A DNA stretch of 40,593 nt from Henriciella aquimarina. GTDB lineage: Bacteria > Pseudomonadota > Alphaproteobacteria > Caulobacterales > Hyphomonadaceae. The DNA is taken from contig NZ_NCST01000003.1 of the NCBI RefSeq assembly GCF_002088975.1, positions 1-40,593 of the forward strand. The letters are read 5' to 3'. The translations under genes were made by a program, and so were the position numbers. Each line of letters begins with the position of its first letter. The first letter of the stretch is position 1. The notes beneath the pieces are model-generated. The model did not search any database. It saw only the letters and a list, made by a program, of their open reading frames with translations, and was not told where the DNA came from. Positions 1-7,263 of the stretch are shown piece by piece.

Positions 1-363
1 GTGCCCTGCCCGACCGGCCCGATCTTCCAGGCCTATGACCGCACCGATACGCCGAAAGCGCTCGAGGCGCTGGACATTCCGCCCGGTCGCACGGCCGGCA
101 GCCTGGCAAACTGGCTCGGCACCAAAACGCGCAACGATCTCGAAGCGCCGGCCCTCAAGCTGGTGCCGGAGATCGGGGACGCGCTGGAAGCGCTGCGGGC
201 CCGGCCCGGCTGTGCGCTGGCCCGCATGTCCGGCTCCGGGGCGACCTGTTTTGGCGTGTTCCCAACCCGCCATGACCTCAAGACCGCGAGCGACGCTCTG
301 AAATCGGCCCATCCGGACTGGTGGATTGCGCCGACTCTGCTCAACGGTACGCGTCAGCCATGA
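1..363 (+). CDS. ispE: 4-diphosphocytidyl-2-C-methyl-D-erythritol kinase, C-terminal part (5' end outside window)
   Basis: This is the C-terminal ~120 residues of IspE, the GHMP-family kinase that phosphorylates CDP-methylerythritol in the non-mevalonate isoprenoid pathway in the cytoplasm. The C-terminal GHMP phosphate-binding motif MSGSGATCFG is visible near residue 76, preceded by the family-typical segment RNDLEAPA. The full protein is usually 280-300 residues, so the gene certainly begins before the window, and the GTG at base 1 is only the window edge. Its TGA stop overlaps the ATG of the next gene (ATGA), so the two are probably translationally coupled. Confidence 0.9.
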   Translation: MPCPTGPIFQAYDRTDTPKALEALDIPPGRTAGSLANWLGTKTRNDLEAPALKLVPEIGDALEALRARPGCALARMSGSGATCFGVFPTRHDLKTASDALKSAHPDWWIAPTLLNGTRQP

Positions 364-1418
364 CTGATTATCCGGTTTTCATCGTCACCGCCGTTCTGGC
401 GTTTCTGCTGTCCTATTATGGCTGTGTGCTGATGAAGCAGACCGGGGTGGTGGATGCCCCCGATGGCGGACGCAAGCAGCAGGCAAGCGCGGTGCCCCGC
501 CTTGGCGGCTTCGGTGTCATGGCCGCGATTGCCATTGTCTATGCCGCCGCCGGCATGGCCCACACGCTGACGCCCGAGCTGATCACGCCCGACTGGCTGC
601 CCGGCCATCATGCCGCGGTCGTGGCCGCGCTGCTGACAAGCGGGGCGCTGACCCTGATCGGGACGGGCGACGACATCAATGGCATGGGCGCGGTGACCAA
701 GCTCCTGCTTGTTACGGCTGTCTGCGTGATCGCGCCGTTTTTCGGGGTCGCGACACCGGCCTTCGATTCGCCCTTCGGCAATGTCACCCTGCCGGCCATT
801 ACACTTGCCGGCTCGGCGCTGTGGCTGCTGGTGTTCACCAATGCCACGAACTTCATGGACGGCTCGAACGGGCTCGCGACCGGTTCGCTGGCGATCATGT
901 TTGCCGGGCTGGGCGCGGCCTATGGCGCGCATGCCGACATGCCGTTCCCGCCGGGGCTGGCCGCGATCCTTGCCGCGATCGCCGCCTTCCTCATGCACAA
1001 TCTGCGCGGCACGCTCTATGCCGGCGATGCCGGAGCGTTTGGCCTGGGCGGCCTGTTTGCGGCGCTGGGCCTGGTTTCAGGGCTGCCGGTCTGGACCGTC
1101 GCGCTGCTCGCCCTGCCCTTCCTGGCCGACGTACTGATGACGCTGGTCCTGCGCGCGCGCCGCGGCGACGCCTGGTTCGAGGCGCATAGCGATCACGCCT
1201 ATCAGGCACTGCTGCAGGCCGGCTGGAGCCATATCGAGGTGGCGCTCATCTGGTGGGGGCTGTCGGCGGTCTGTGCGGTCGCCGCCTTTGTCGCGACGGC
1301 CGGCGGCGGGGCGCTACCCTTTGTCCTGTTCTGGGTCTTCGCCTTGGTCTTTGCCTTTCTGTGGACCGGCATTCGCCGCGAAACGGCGCACAAGGTCGCG
1401 GGCGGCGCTGGCCGATAG
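360..1418 (+). CDS. Glycosyltransferase family 4 (WecA/MraY-type polyprenyl-phosphate sugar-1-phosphate transferase)
   Basis: A 352-residue polytopic membrane enzyme of the family that moves a sugar-1-phosphate from a UDP-sugar onto undecaprenyl phosphate, starting a surface glycan on the cytoplasmic face of the inner membrane. The family motifs are present: the acidic pair D104-D105 (GTGDDINGMG), the NxxNFMDG motif (N161 to G168), and the HxxHxYQ motif of the WecA subgroup (H276, H279, Y281). About ten hydrophobic segments run through the protein. The start at 360 is chosen because it makes the ATGA overlap with ispE; an upstream in-frame ATG at 321 lies inside ispE. The last 105 bases overlap a gene on the other strand. 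The sugar specificity cannot be read from the sequence; the HxxHxYQ motif argues for a WecA-like rather than a MraY role. Confidence 0.85.
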   Translation: MTDYPVFIVTAVLAFLLSYYGCVLMKQTGVVDAPDGGRKQQASAVPRLGGFGVMAAIAIVYAAAGMAHTLTPELITPDWLPGHHAAVVAALLTSGALTLIGTGDDINGMGAVTKLLLVTAVCVIAPFFGVATPAFDSPFGNVTLPAITLAGSALWLLVFTNATNFMDGSNGLATGSLAIMFAGLGAAYGAHADMPFPPGLAAILAAIAAFLMHNLRGTLYAGDAGAFGLGGLFAALGLVSGLPVWTVALLALPFLADVLMTLVLRARRGDAWFEAHSDHAYQALLQAGWSHIEVALIWWGLSAVCAVAAFVATAGGGALPFVLFWVFALVFAFLWTGIRRETAHKVAGGAGR

Positions 1419-1937
1419 CATGCGCGGCGGGGCCCAGGGCCGGTAGGCCCAGCCAAGCCCTGCCCCAAAGACGACGAACAGCCCGCCGAACAGAAGCACG
1501 AACAGGGTCTCGTCCTGCGCCGTGCCGCCCATAGCGACCGAGGCCCACAGGCCGAGCCCGAACAGCCCGGCCAGCAGACCGATCAGGAACATGGCCCAGC
1601 GCACGCCCGACCCGGCCCCGAAGGCCACCGGCATATCCGGCTCACGCGCGGCAAGATTTTCGAGCACGCTCGCGGCCAGCGACATGAATTGCTGATTGTG
1701 CTCGCTCGGCCGGCGGAGATTGCAGGCGATCCGGTGGCGTCCATCGCCCTGGTAAAGATCCAGCCAGGCGGTGTAGACGCGCTGCGAGGCCATTTCGGCA
1801 AACCGGGCGGACTCGATCCGCCCGAGATCGCAGAACAGCTCCCCATTCTTGGTCAGGAAGCCGCCGTCGAGTGTCCAGTTGTCCCGGCCCCGCATCAGGG
1901 CCGGTTTGAACTCGAAACTCTGAATATCGTCCGCCAT
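1314..1937 (-). CDS. Hypothetical membrane protein with PH-like N-terminal region
   Basis: A 207-residue protein of unknown function. Residues 1 to ~100 look like a compact beta-rich soluble domain (MADDIQSFEFKPALMRGRDN at the start, with several short strands and aromatic residues). Two hydrophobic segments follow (about 110-130 and 140-160), then a charged tail rich in K, D, E and Q. The ATG at 1937 lies 17 bases after the stop of the ETF-QO gene on the same strand, so the two probably form one transcript. An in-frame upstream start at 2105 lies inside ETF-QO and is rejected. The last 34 codons are antisense to the end of the WecA-type gene. No family recognised; the PH-like suggestion is a weak inference. 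Confidence 0.7.
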   Translation of the reverse strand: MADDIQSFEFKPALMRGRDNWTLDGGFLTKNGELFCDLGRIESARFAEMASQRVYTAWLDLYQGDGRHRIACNLRRPSEHNQQFMSLAASVLENLAAREPDMPVAFGAGSGVRWAMFLIGLLAGLFGLGLWASVAMGGTAQDETLFVLLFGGLFVVFGAGLGWAYRPWAPPRMLSASAARDLVRRFAANAGPQKGKDQGEDPEQDKG

Positions 1938-1954
1938 CGGGCCGCAGCCGCTCC

Positions 1955-3637
1955 TTACATGTTCGGATAGGCCGGACCGCCGCCGCCTTCCGGCGTCGTC
2001 CAGGTGATGTTCTGGTTCGGATCCTTGATATCGCACGTCTTGCAGTGGATGCAGTTCTGCGCGTTGATCTGGAAGCGCGGCTCCTTGCCGTCTTCCTCGA
2101 CCCATTCATACACACCGGCCGGGCAATAGCGCGCCGACGGGCCGGCATAGACGTCATGCTCGGACTTCTTCTGCAGCTCCATGTCCTCCACGATCAGGTG
2201 GACCGGCTGGTCCTCGGCATGATTGGTGTTGGTGAAGGAAACATTGGTCAGCTTGTCGAAGCTGATCTTGCCGTCGGGTCTGGGATACTCGATCGGCTTG
2301 TGCTTGGCCGCCGGCTCGAGCGCCTGGGCGTCGGTCTTGCCATGGCCCATCGTGCCGAAGAAGGAGAAGCCGCCGAAGAGCTTGGTGGTCCACATCTCGA
2401 CACCGCCCATGAGCGTGCCCACGGCCGTGCCCATCTTCGACAGAAGCGGCTTCACATTGCGCACGAGATAGAGCTCCTTGCGCACCGAGGAGTCTTCATA
2501 GGCTTCCTGATAGGCGATCAGCTCATCGCCCTGGCGGCCTTCCTTGATCGCGGCGATGGCGGCTTCGGCCCCCATCATGCCGGTCAGGATGGCGTTGTGG
2601 CTGCCCTTGATGCGCGGGACGTTGACGAAACCGGCCGAACAGCCGATCAGCGCGCCGCCCGGGAAAGTGAGCTTCGGCAGGGACTGGTAGCCGCCCTCGG
2701 TGATGGCGCGAGCGCCATAGCCGACGCGCTTGCCGCCCTCGATATGCTTCAGGATATCGGGATGGTGCTTCCAGCGCTGCAGCTCCTGATAGGGCGAGAG
2801 GTAGGGGTTCTTGTAATTGAGGTGCACCACGAAGCCGAGCGAGACATAGGGCTCGCCGCCATCGCGGAAGTGGTAGAGGAAGCTGCCGCCGCCGGTCTTG
2901 TCGTCGAGCGGCCAGCCCAGCGTGTGCTGGACATAGCCTTCCTTGAAATTCTCCTCCGGGACCGACCAGAGCTCCTTCAGGCCGATGCCGTATTTCTGCG
3001 GCTCCCGGCCTTCGGAGAGATCGAATTTCCGGATCAGCTCCTTCGACAGCGAACCGCGCGCGCCCTCGGCGAAGAGCACGTATTTGCCGAGCAGCTCCAT
3101 GCCCGGCTCATAGTCCGGCTTGTGGCTGCCATCGGCGCCGATGCCCATGACGCCGGCAACCACACCCTTCACTTCGCCGTCATCGCCATAGACCAGCTCT
3201 GAAGCCGCAAAGCCGGGGAAGACCTGGACGCCGAGATTTTCCGCTTCCTGGCCGAGCCAGCGCGCCACATTGGCGAGCGAGCCGGTGAAGTTGCCATGGT
3301 TCTTCATATAGCCCGGCATGGGCAGCCAGGAGATGTCCATCGAGCCCTTCGGCCCAAGCCAGACAAACTTGTCGCCGGTCACTTCCGTCTTCAGCGGACG
3401 GTCATCGCGTGTCCGCCAGTCCGGAATCAGCGCGTCGAGCCCGGATGGGTCGACCACGACACCCGAAAGGATATGCGCCCCGATCTCGCCGCCCTTTTCC
3501 AGCACGACGACTTCCAGTTCGTCACCGGCTTCATTGGCGATCTGCTTCGCCCGGATCGCTGCGGCGAGCCCGGCTGGCCCGCCCCCGACGATCACAAGGT
3601 CGAACTCCATCGATTCGCGTTCTACTGCCTCGGCCAT
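1955..3637 (-). CDS. Electron transfer flavoprotein-ubiquinone oxidoreductase (ETF-QO)
   Basis: A 560-residue membrane-associated flavoprotein that passes electrons from reduced electron transfer flavoprotein (fed by acyl-CoA dehydrogenases and similar enzymes) to ubiquinone. The FAD-binding GGGPAG motif is at residues 18-23, and the C-terminal ferredoxin-like domain carries the 4Fe-4S ligands: an isolated Cys in RYCPAGVYEW and the cluster CIHCKTCDIKDP. Length and domain order match bacterial and mitochondrial ETF-QO. It begins at an ATG 95 bases from the divergent uracil-DNA glycosylase gene and is followed closely by an unknown membrane protein gene. An acyl-CoA dehydrogenase and a thiolase elsewhere in the window fit an organism that degrades fatty or branched acyl chains. 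Confidence 0.95.
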   Translation of the reverse strand: MAEAVERESMEFDLVIVGGGPAGLAAAIRAKQIANEAGDELEVVVLEKGGEIGAHILSGVVVDPSGLDALIPDWRTRDDRPLKTEVTGDKFVWLGPKGSMDISWLPMPGYMKNHGNFTGSLANVARWLGQEAENLGVQVFPGFAASELVYGDDGEVKGVVAGVMGIGADGSHKPDYEPGMELLGKYVLFAEGARGSLSKELIRKFDLSEGREPQKYGIGLKELWSVPEENFKEGYVQHTLGWPLDDKTGGGSFLYHFRDGGEPYVSLGFVVHLNYKNPYLSPYQELQRWKHHPDILKHIEGGKRVGYGARAITEGGYQSLPKLTFPGGALIGCSAGFVNVPRIKGSHNAILTGMMGAEAAIAAIKEGRQGDELIAYQEAYEDSSVRKELYLVRNVKPLLSKMGTAVGTLMGGVEMWTTKLFGGFSFFGTMGHGKTDAQALEPAAKHKPIEYPRPDGKISFDKLTNVSFTNTNHAEDQPVHLIVEDMELQKKSEHDVYAGPSARYCPAGVYEWVEEDGKEPRFQINAQNCIHCKTCDIKDPNQNITWTTPEGGGGPAYPNM

Positions 3638-3732
3638 ACAAATACTCCCAGCTATGGCGGTGTCTGTCCGCCTGCCCTATACATGCTCTGCCTCCGGTCT
3701 ACAGTCGAATCCGCTGAATGCCAAAGGTCTGA

Positions 3733-4530
3733 ATGTCCCAAACTTCTTCTTCCCCTGCGTTAAAGGCCCTCACCGACTGGTGGGCCGAGATGGGCGTCGA
3801 GGCCGACGAGACCCAGATGCGCGCCTGGAAAAAGGCGGCCGAAGAGACCGCGAAGGCCGCACCGGCTCCACCGCCCGTACCGCCCGAGCGCCTGCCGCGC
3901 CATCTGCGCAAGAAAACGCATGAAGACTGGGTCAATGACGCCAAGGAGCTTGCCGCCGGCGCCGACACGCTGGATGCGCTGAAGACCGCCATTGAGGGCT
4001 ATGATGGCTGCATCCTGAAAGAGGCCGCGCGCAAGACCGCCGTGTTCGACGGGGTGCAGGGCGCGCCTGTCATGGTGATCGGCGAAGGCCCGGGCGGCGA
4101 GGAAGACCGGATCGGCCTGCCCTTTGTGGGCAAGGCGGGCAAGCTGCTCGACAAGATGCTGGCCGCCATCGGGCTTTCACGCACCGAGAACACCTTCATC
4201 ACCAATGTGAATTACTGGCGCCCGCCGGGAAACCGCAATCCGAGCGATGAGGAGCTCGAGCTGTGCCGGCCTTTCGTCGACCGGATGATCGAGCTCGGCC
4301 AGCCGAAACTCATCATCGCGGCCGGCGGTGTGGCGGCGAAATCGCTCCTGCAATCACGCACCGGCATCATGAAGCTGCGCGGCACCGAGCATGTCCTGAA
4401 GACACCGGGCGGCTATGACGGGCCGCTCTTCCCGATTTTCCACCCGGCCTTCCTGCTGCGCCGGCCGGAAGAAAAAAGCCGCGCCTGGCGGGACCTGCTT
4501 AACATTCAGGCACGGCTGGAGGCGCTTTAG
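3733..4530 (+). CDS. Uracil-DNA glycosylase, family 4-like, lacking two Fe-S cysteines
   Basis: A 265-residue DNA repair enzyme expected to remove uracil from DNA. Motif A, GEGPGGEEDRIGLPFVG (from residue 117), is the water-activating loop of family 4 uracil-DNA glycosylases, and FHPAFLL near the C-terminus is the motif with the catalytic His. Residues 1-85 are a low-complexity, charged N-terminal extension. Only two cysteines exist, C93 (DGCILK) and C178 (ELELC). The second Cys of the first pair is Lys, and the usual Cys before RPPGNR is W162, so a normal 4Fe-4S cluster cannot form. Alphaproteobacterial relatives often show this pattern. The start has a good ribosome site (AAAGG, 6 bases before ATG). 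Confidence 0.9.
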   Translation: MSQTSSSPALKALTDWWAEMGVEADETQMRAWKKAAEETAKAAPAPPPVPPERLPRHLRKKTHEDWVNDAKELAAGADTLDALKTAIEGYDGCILKEAARKTAVFDGVQGAPVMVIGEGPGGEEDRIGLPFVGKAGKLLDKMLAAIGLSRTENTFITNVNYWRPPGNRNPSDEELELCRPFVDRMIELGQPKLIIAAGGVAAKSLLQSRTGIMKLRGTEHVLKTPGGYDGPLFPIFHPAFLLRRPEEKSRAWRDLLNIQARLEAL

Positions 4531-4541
4531 ACAAAAGAAAA

Positions 4542-4572
4542 AGCCCGACGTGGAGGGGTAACACGTCGGGCT
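4542..4572 (-). terminator. Rho-independent-type terminator, reverse strand (after hemerythrin gene)
   Basis: A perfect 11-bp stem (AGCCCGACGTG with CACGTCGGGCT) and a 9-base loop. On the reverse strand it is followed by a T-rich stretch (complement of ACAAAAGAAAA at 4531-4541), so it should stop transcripts coming from the hemerythrin gene. Confidence 0.75.
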
Positions 4573-4578
4573 CTTGAG

Positions 4579-4620
4579 AAAGCCCATCGGCGCGCGAGGG
4601 GAAACGCGGAGGGCTTTTTG
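4579..4620 (+). terminator. Terminator, forward strand (after uracil-DNA glycosylase gene)
   Basis: An outer stem AAAGCCC/GGGCTTT with an inner CGCG/CGCG pairing, followed by TTTTTG, at the end of the forward uracil-DNA glycosylase gene. It stands back to back with the reverse-strand terminator, and the GGGCT of the first hairpin can alternatively pair with the AGCCC of this one. Confidence 0.6.
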
Positions 4621-4669
4621 TGGCGGACATCCGCCGGATGTGCAGTCCAGCTCCCAGTCCTGTCCAAGT

Positions 4670-5146
4670 CTACTCTTCGAGCTTCTCTTCGGCTTTTTCC
4701 TCGACAAGCTCGATTTCAGCGTCCTTACGTTTTTCAAACGCCGCACCGAGTTTTTCGTTCCCGTCCTCGCCGATAACGTCCTCGGCGACCGGGAAAATGT
4801 CCTCTTCCTCTTCATCGATATGGTGCTCATAGCGATGACGCATGTCCTTGAACTTGGTCAGCCAGGCCGGTGAGGAGAAGTCGGTCTCGTTCAGCTCTTC
4901 CATCATGTCGTCGAGCTCCTTGTGCTCGGCGACCGAGTGGCGGCCTTCCTGCTGGCCTTCCTCATCGGCGATCAGCTTGGAATAGAAGGTCTCTTCCTCG
5001 GCGGCGGCGTGCGCGCTGACATCATGATAGAATTCATCCCAGGCTTTCCGGCGCTCTTCGGAATCGCCATGCGTATCGGCGATGGTCGCGAGCAGCTTGC
5101 GGTGGCGCTCATGGTCCTGTTTCAGGGTCTCGTAGATCGTTGACAT
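4670..5146 (-). CDS. Hemerythrin HHE-domain protein, general stress promoter
   Basis: A 158-residue cytoplasmic protein with a four-helix hemerythrin HHE domain, a fold that binds a di-iron centre with His, Glu and Asp. Candidate ligands include the HxxxH of QDHERHRKLL near the N-terminus, the His/Glu of SAHAAAEEETFY, the His of EHKELDD, and the HRYEHHIDEEEE motif. The C-terminal 35 residues form a strongly charged helix rich in E and K. The start at 5146 has AAGGA upstream and fits the family; a longer in-frame ORF to 5224 would run into the promoter. The upstream GGAAC-N17-CGTT site points to control by the EcfG general stress sigma factor. The exact role (oxygen, NO or iron-related protection) cannot be read from the sequence. 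Confidence 0.88.
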   Translation of the reverse strand: MSTIYETLKQDHERHRKLLATIADTHGDSEERRKAWDEFYHDVSAHAAAEEETFYSKLIADEEGQQEGRHSVAEHKELDDMMEELNETDFSSPAWLTKFKDMRHRYEHHIDEEEEDIFPVAEDVIGEDGNEKLGAAFEKRKDAEIELVEEKAEEKLEE

Positions 5147-5182
5147 AGTCCTTGTTCCTTCTTGCGGGATTACGTGTCTTGA

Positions 5183-5208
5183 AACGCCCGATCTGGCAAA
5201 GGCGTTCC
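5183..5208 (-). promoter_or_regulatory. EcfG-type general stress response promoter for the hemerythrin gene
   Basis: On the reverse strand the sequence reads GGAAC (5208-5204), 17 bases, then CGTT (5186-5183). This matches the alphaproteobacterial EcfG promoter GGAAC-N16/17-CGTT exactly. The -10 element lies about 37 bases before the hemerythrin ATG, a normal distance. Confidence 0.75.
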
Positions 5209-5262
5209 CGGCCTTTCGACACACTCGACGCGGCCCGGATTTGGACTAAGAGAGGGTCCAGC

Positions 5263-5946
5263 ATGCCCGCACCGATCTCGATCATCCTTCCGACGCTCAA
5301 CGCCGAAGCCAGTCTTCCGGCCTGTCTCGACAGCCTGATGCCGGGACTGGAAGCCGGTCTGATCCGTGAACTCGTCATCTCCGATGGCGGCTCGGACGAC
5401 CACACTCGCGACATCGCCGAAGGCGCCGGGGCCAATGTGCTCACCGGCGCGCCTGGCCGTGCGAAACAGCTGATCGCCGGGGCAGAGGCCGCGCGCGGCG
5501 ACTGGCTGCTCTTCCTGCATGCCGACACGGTGCTCTCGCGCGACTGGGCCGAGCGGGTCGCCGGACACCTGGCAGACCGGCCGGACAAGGCGGCGGTCTT
5601 CACGCTCGCCTACCGCTCCGATGCGCCGATGGCGAAAGTGATCGCGGCCCGGGCCAACCGGCGCGCGCGCTGGCTTGCCCTGCCCTATGGCGACCAGGGC
5701 CTGCTCGTCTCGCGCAAGCTCTATGACGCCGTTGGCGGCTATGACGACGTGCCGCTGTTGGAGGATGTGCGCCTCGTGCAGGCCATCGGGCGCAAGCGGC
5801 TGGCCTTCCTCTCGGCGGAAGCGCGCACCTCGGCGGCGAAGTATGAGCGCGATGGCTGGCGCAAGCGCAGCTGGGCCAATGCCTGGCTGATCACCCGCTA
5901 CCTGATGGGCGCCTCGCCCGAGACGCTGGCCAGGGCCTATCGCTAG
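5263..5946 (+). CDS. Glycosyltransferase family 2, TIGR04283-like
   Basis: A 227-residue GT-A fold glycosyltransferase. The N-terminus SIILPTLNAEASLPACLDSL is the nucleotide-sugar-binding strand, DGGSDD follows at about residue 46, and FLHADTVLS carries the metal-binding DxD-like acidic residue. The short form, with no membrane anchor, resembles the TIGR04283 family (radical SAM/selenodomain-associated transferase 2). Support comes from the TIGR04282-type partner 630 bases downstream. The ATG at 5263 is chosen because homologues begin just before the SIILPT strand; the ORF could open at 5152, but that part is not protein-like. It converges with the next lipoprotein gene, the stops overlapping by 3 bases. 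The acceptor is unknown. Confidence 0.82.
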   Translation: MPAPISIILPTLNAEASLPACLDSLMPGLEAGLIRELVISDGGSDDHTRDIAEGAGANVLTGAPGRAKQLIAGAEAARGDWLLFLHADTVLSRDWAERVAGHLADRPDKAAVFTLAYRSDAPMAKVIAARANRRARWLALPYGDQGLLVSRKLYDAVGGYDDVPLLEDVRLVQAIGRKRLAFLSAEARTSAAKYERDGWRKRSWANAWLITRYLMGASPETLARAYR

Positions 5947-6509
5947 AGATCCTCGCCATGCGCCTGCCACCAGGCATCGGTGGCGAGCCCCTCGCGATGG
6001 GCCGCCAGCAGGACCGATTTGAGCTGGTCGAGCGAGGCCGGCTGGCATTCTGTCATCTTGTCGGTCTCGACACGGCCGCCACCCGCCTCGAAGCCGGCCA
6101 GCGCGGTCTCGTCCAGCTCCTCGCAATCGAGCCCGGCGACCTGCAGGGTCGCGCCGCGCGCATCCGGCTCCAGCATGCGCCGGGCGAGGCCGTACATGTA
6201 GAAAGTGCCGTCCTCGGTCTGCACACCGGCTTCGGCGATGAAGACCTGGCGCCCGCCCGCCTGGATCAGCGGCGCGAAGCGGACATGCAGGTCGCCCTCT
6301 TCCTCACGCGGGGCCTCGACGAGATAGCCGTCATCCTGGCGCATCAGCGTCAGGCACGGGTCTTCCGCCTCGAGGCAGACCACAAGGCCGCCCTCAGCCG
6401 GCAGCACCGCCGCCTCCGGTTCGATCAGCGGCGTCTCGGACACAAAGCAGCCCGTCAGGGCGAGCCCTGCCAGGAGCGGTAAAATCCGTGCAGTCAAACG
6501 TGTCATCAT
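5943..6509 (-). CDS. Putative lipoprotein of unknown function
   Basis: A 188-residue exported protein. The N-terminus is a lipoprotein signal: basic residues, a hydrophobic core, and the lipobox LALTGC with the lipidated Cys near residue 21. The mature part is acidic with several Cys residues and no motif I recognise. Two adjacent ATG codons (6507-6509 and 6504-6506) can serve as start; the first has a GGGAATGG-type ribosome site. It lies between two glycosyltransferase genes on the opposite strand and starts 63 bases from the divergent TIGR04282-type gene. Confidence 0.78.
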   Translation of the reverse strand: MMTRLTARILPLLAGLALTGCFVSETPLIEPEAAVLPAEGGLVVCLEAEDPCLTLMRQDDGYLVEAPREEEGDLHVRFAPLIQAGGRQVFIAEAGVQTEDGTFYMYGLARRMLEPDARGATLQVAGLDCEELDETALAGFEAGGGRVETDKMTECQPASLDQLKSVLLAAHREGLATDAWWQAHGEDL

Positions 6510-6572
6510 GATCCATTCCCACCCATATGCGTTCAGATAGAGACAAGCTGACCCGCGATTGATGGCTTTTAC

Positions 6573-7178
6573 ATGACCAAACCGACCTTGCTGATCTTTG
6601 CCAAACCGCCCCGCATGGGGCTTTCCAAGACGCGTCTGGCCAAGGATGTGGGGCGTGCCGAAGCCCGCCGGATCGCCCGTTTCGCCCTGGCGAAAACCAT
6701 GCAGGCGGCCCGCGGTACCGGCTGGGAGACCCGGCTTTGCATCACCCCGGACAATGCGGTCGGCGAAACGCTGGGCGGGCTCTGGCCCGCCTCTCTGGAA
6801 CGGACGGCGCAGGGCCGCGGCAATCTTGGCGACCGTATGGGCGCCGCTATGGAAGCCGCGCCGCACGGGCCGGTTCTCTTTATCGGCACCGACGCGCCGG
6901 GCATCCGCCGGCGGCATATCCGCGAGGCGGTCAGACTGCTGTCGCATAATGGCGCCGTCTTCGGACCAGCCGACGATGGCGGCTTCTGGCTACTCGGGCT
7001 CAGCCACAGCCTGCGCGACCGGCACATTTTCGACGATGTCCGCTGGTCGGGCCCGCATGCCATGGAGGATGTCTGGTCGAACCTGCCCGCGCGGGCTCAT
7101 ATTTCCCTGCTGCCCCGGCTGCTTGACATCGACACCGGGAAAGACTGGAAAGTCTTTAATAATCAGTCATCCCATTAA
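6573..7178 (+). CDS. TIGR04282/DUF2064-family glycosyltransferase
   Basis: A 201-residue protein of the DUF2064 family (TIGR04282, radical SAM/selenodomain-associated transferase 1), a small GT-A-like nucleotidyl or glycosyl transferase. Diagnostic segments are LLIFAKPPRMGLSKTRLAKD at the N-terminus (the conserved K-P-x-x-G-x-x-K-T-R-L), FIGTDAPGI with the metal-binding acidic residue, and GPADDGGFWLLG. TIGR04282 and TIGR04283 genes often occur together near a radical SAM protein and a selenium-related domain protein. Here the pair is present but those partners are not. The stop is followed by 85 bases before the BLUF gene. Confidence 0.85.
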   Translation: MTKPTLLIFAKPPRMGLSKTRLAKDVGRAEARRIARFALAKTMQAARGTGWETRLCITPDNAVGETLGGLWPASLERTAQGRGNLGDRMGAAMEAAPHGPVLFIGTDAPGIRRRHIREAVRLLSHNGAVFGPADDGGFWLLGLSHSLRDRHIFDDVRWSGPHAMEDVWSNLPARAHISLLPRLLDIDTGKDWKVFNNQSSH

Positions 7179-7263
7179 CCCAACGCAGCTCTGTTGATTT
7201 AGGTTATCGACGCTCCGTCCCGGTTCGGACCAAGTCCGCATAACGCTAATGAAAGTCATCTGA

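Noticed and set aside
2045..3202. A 385-residue forward frame opposite the ETF-QO gene
   Set aside because: Antisense to a strongly conserved flavoprotein; the sequence has no motif of its own.
7140..7157. AAAGACT-GGAA-AGTCTTT hairpin at the end of the TIGR04282-type gene
   Set aside because: It is AT-rich, inside the coding region and not followed by a T-tract, so not called as a terminator.
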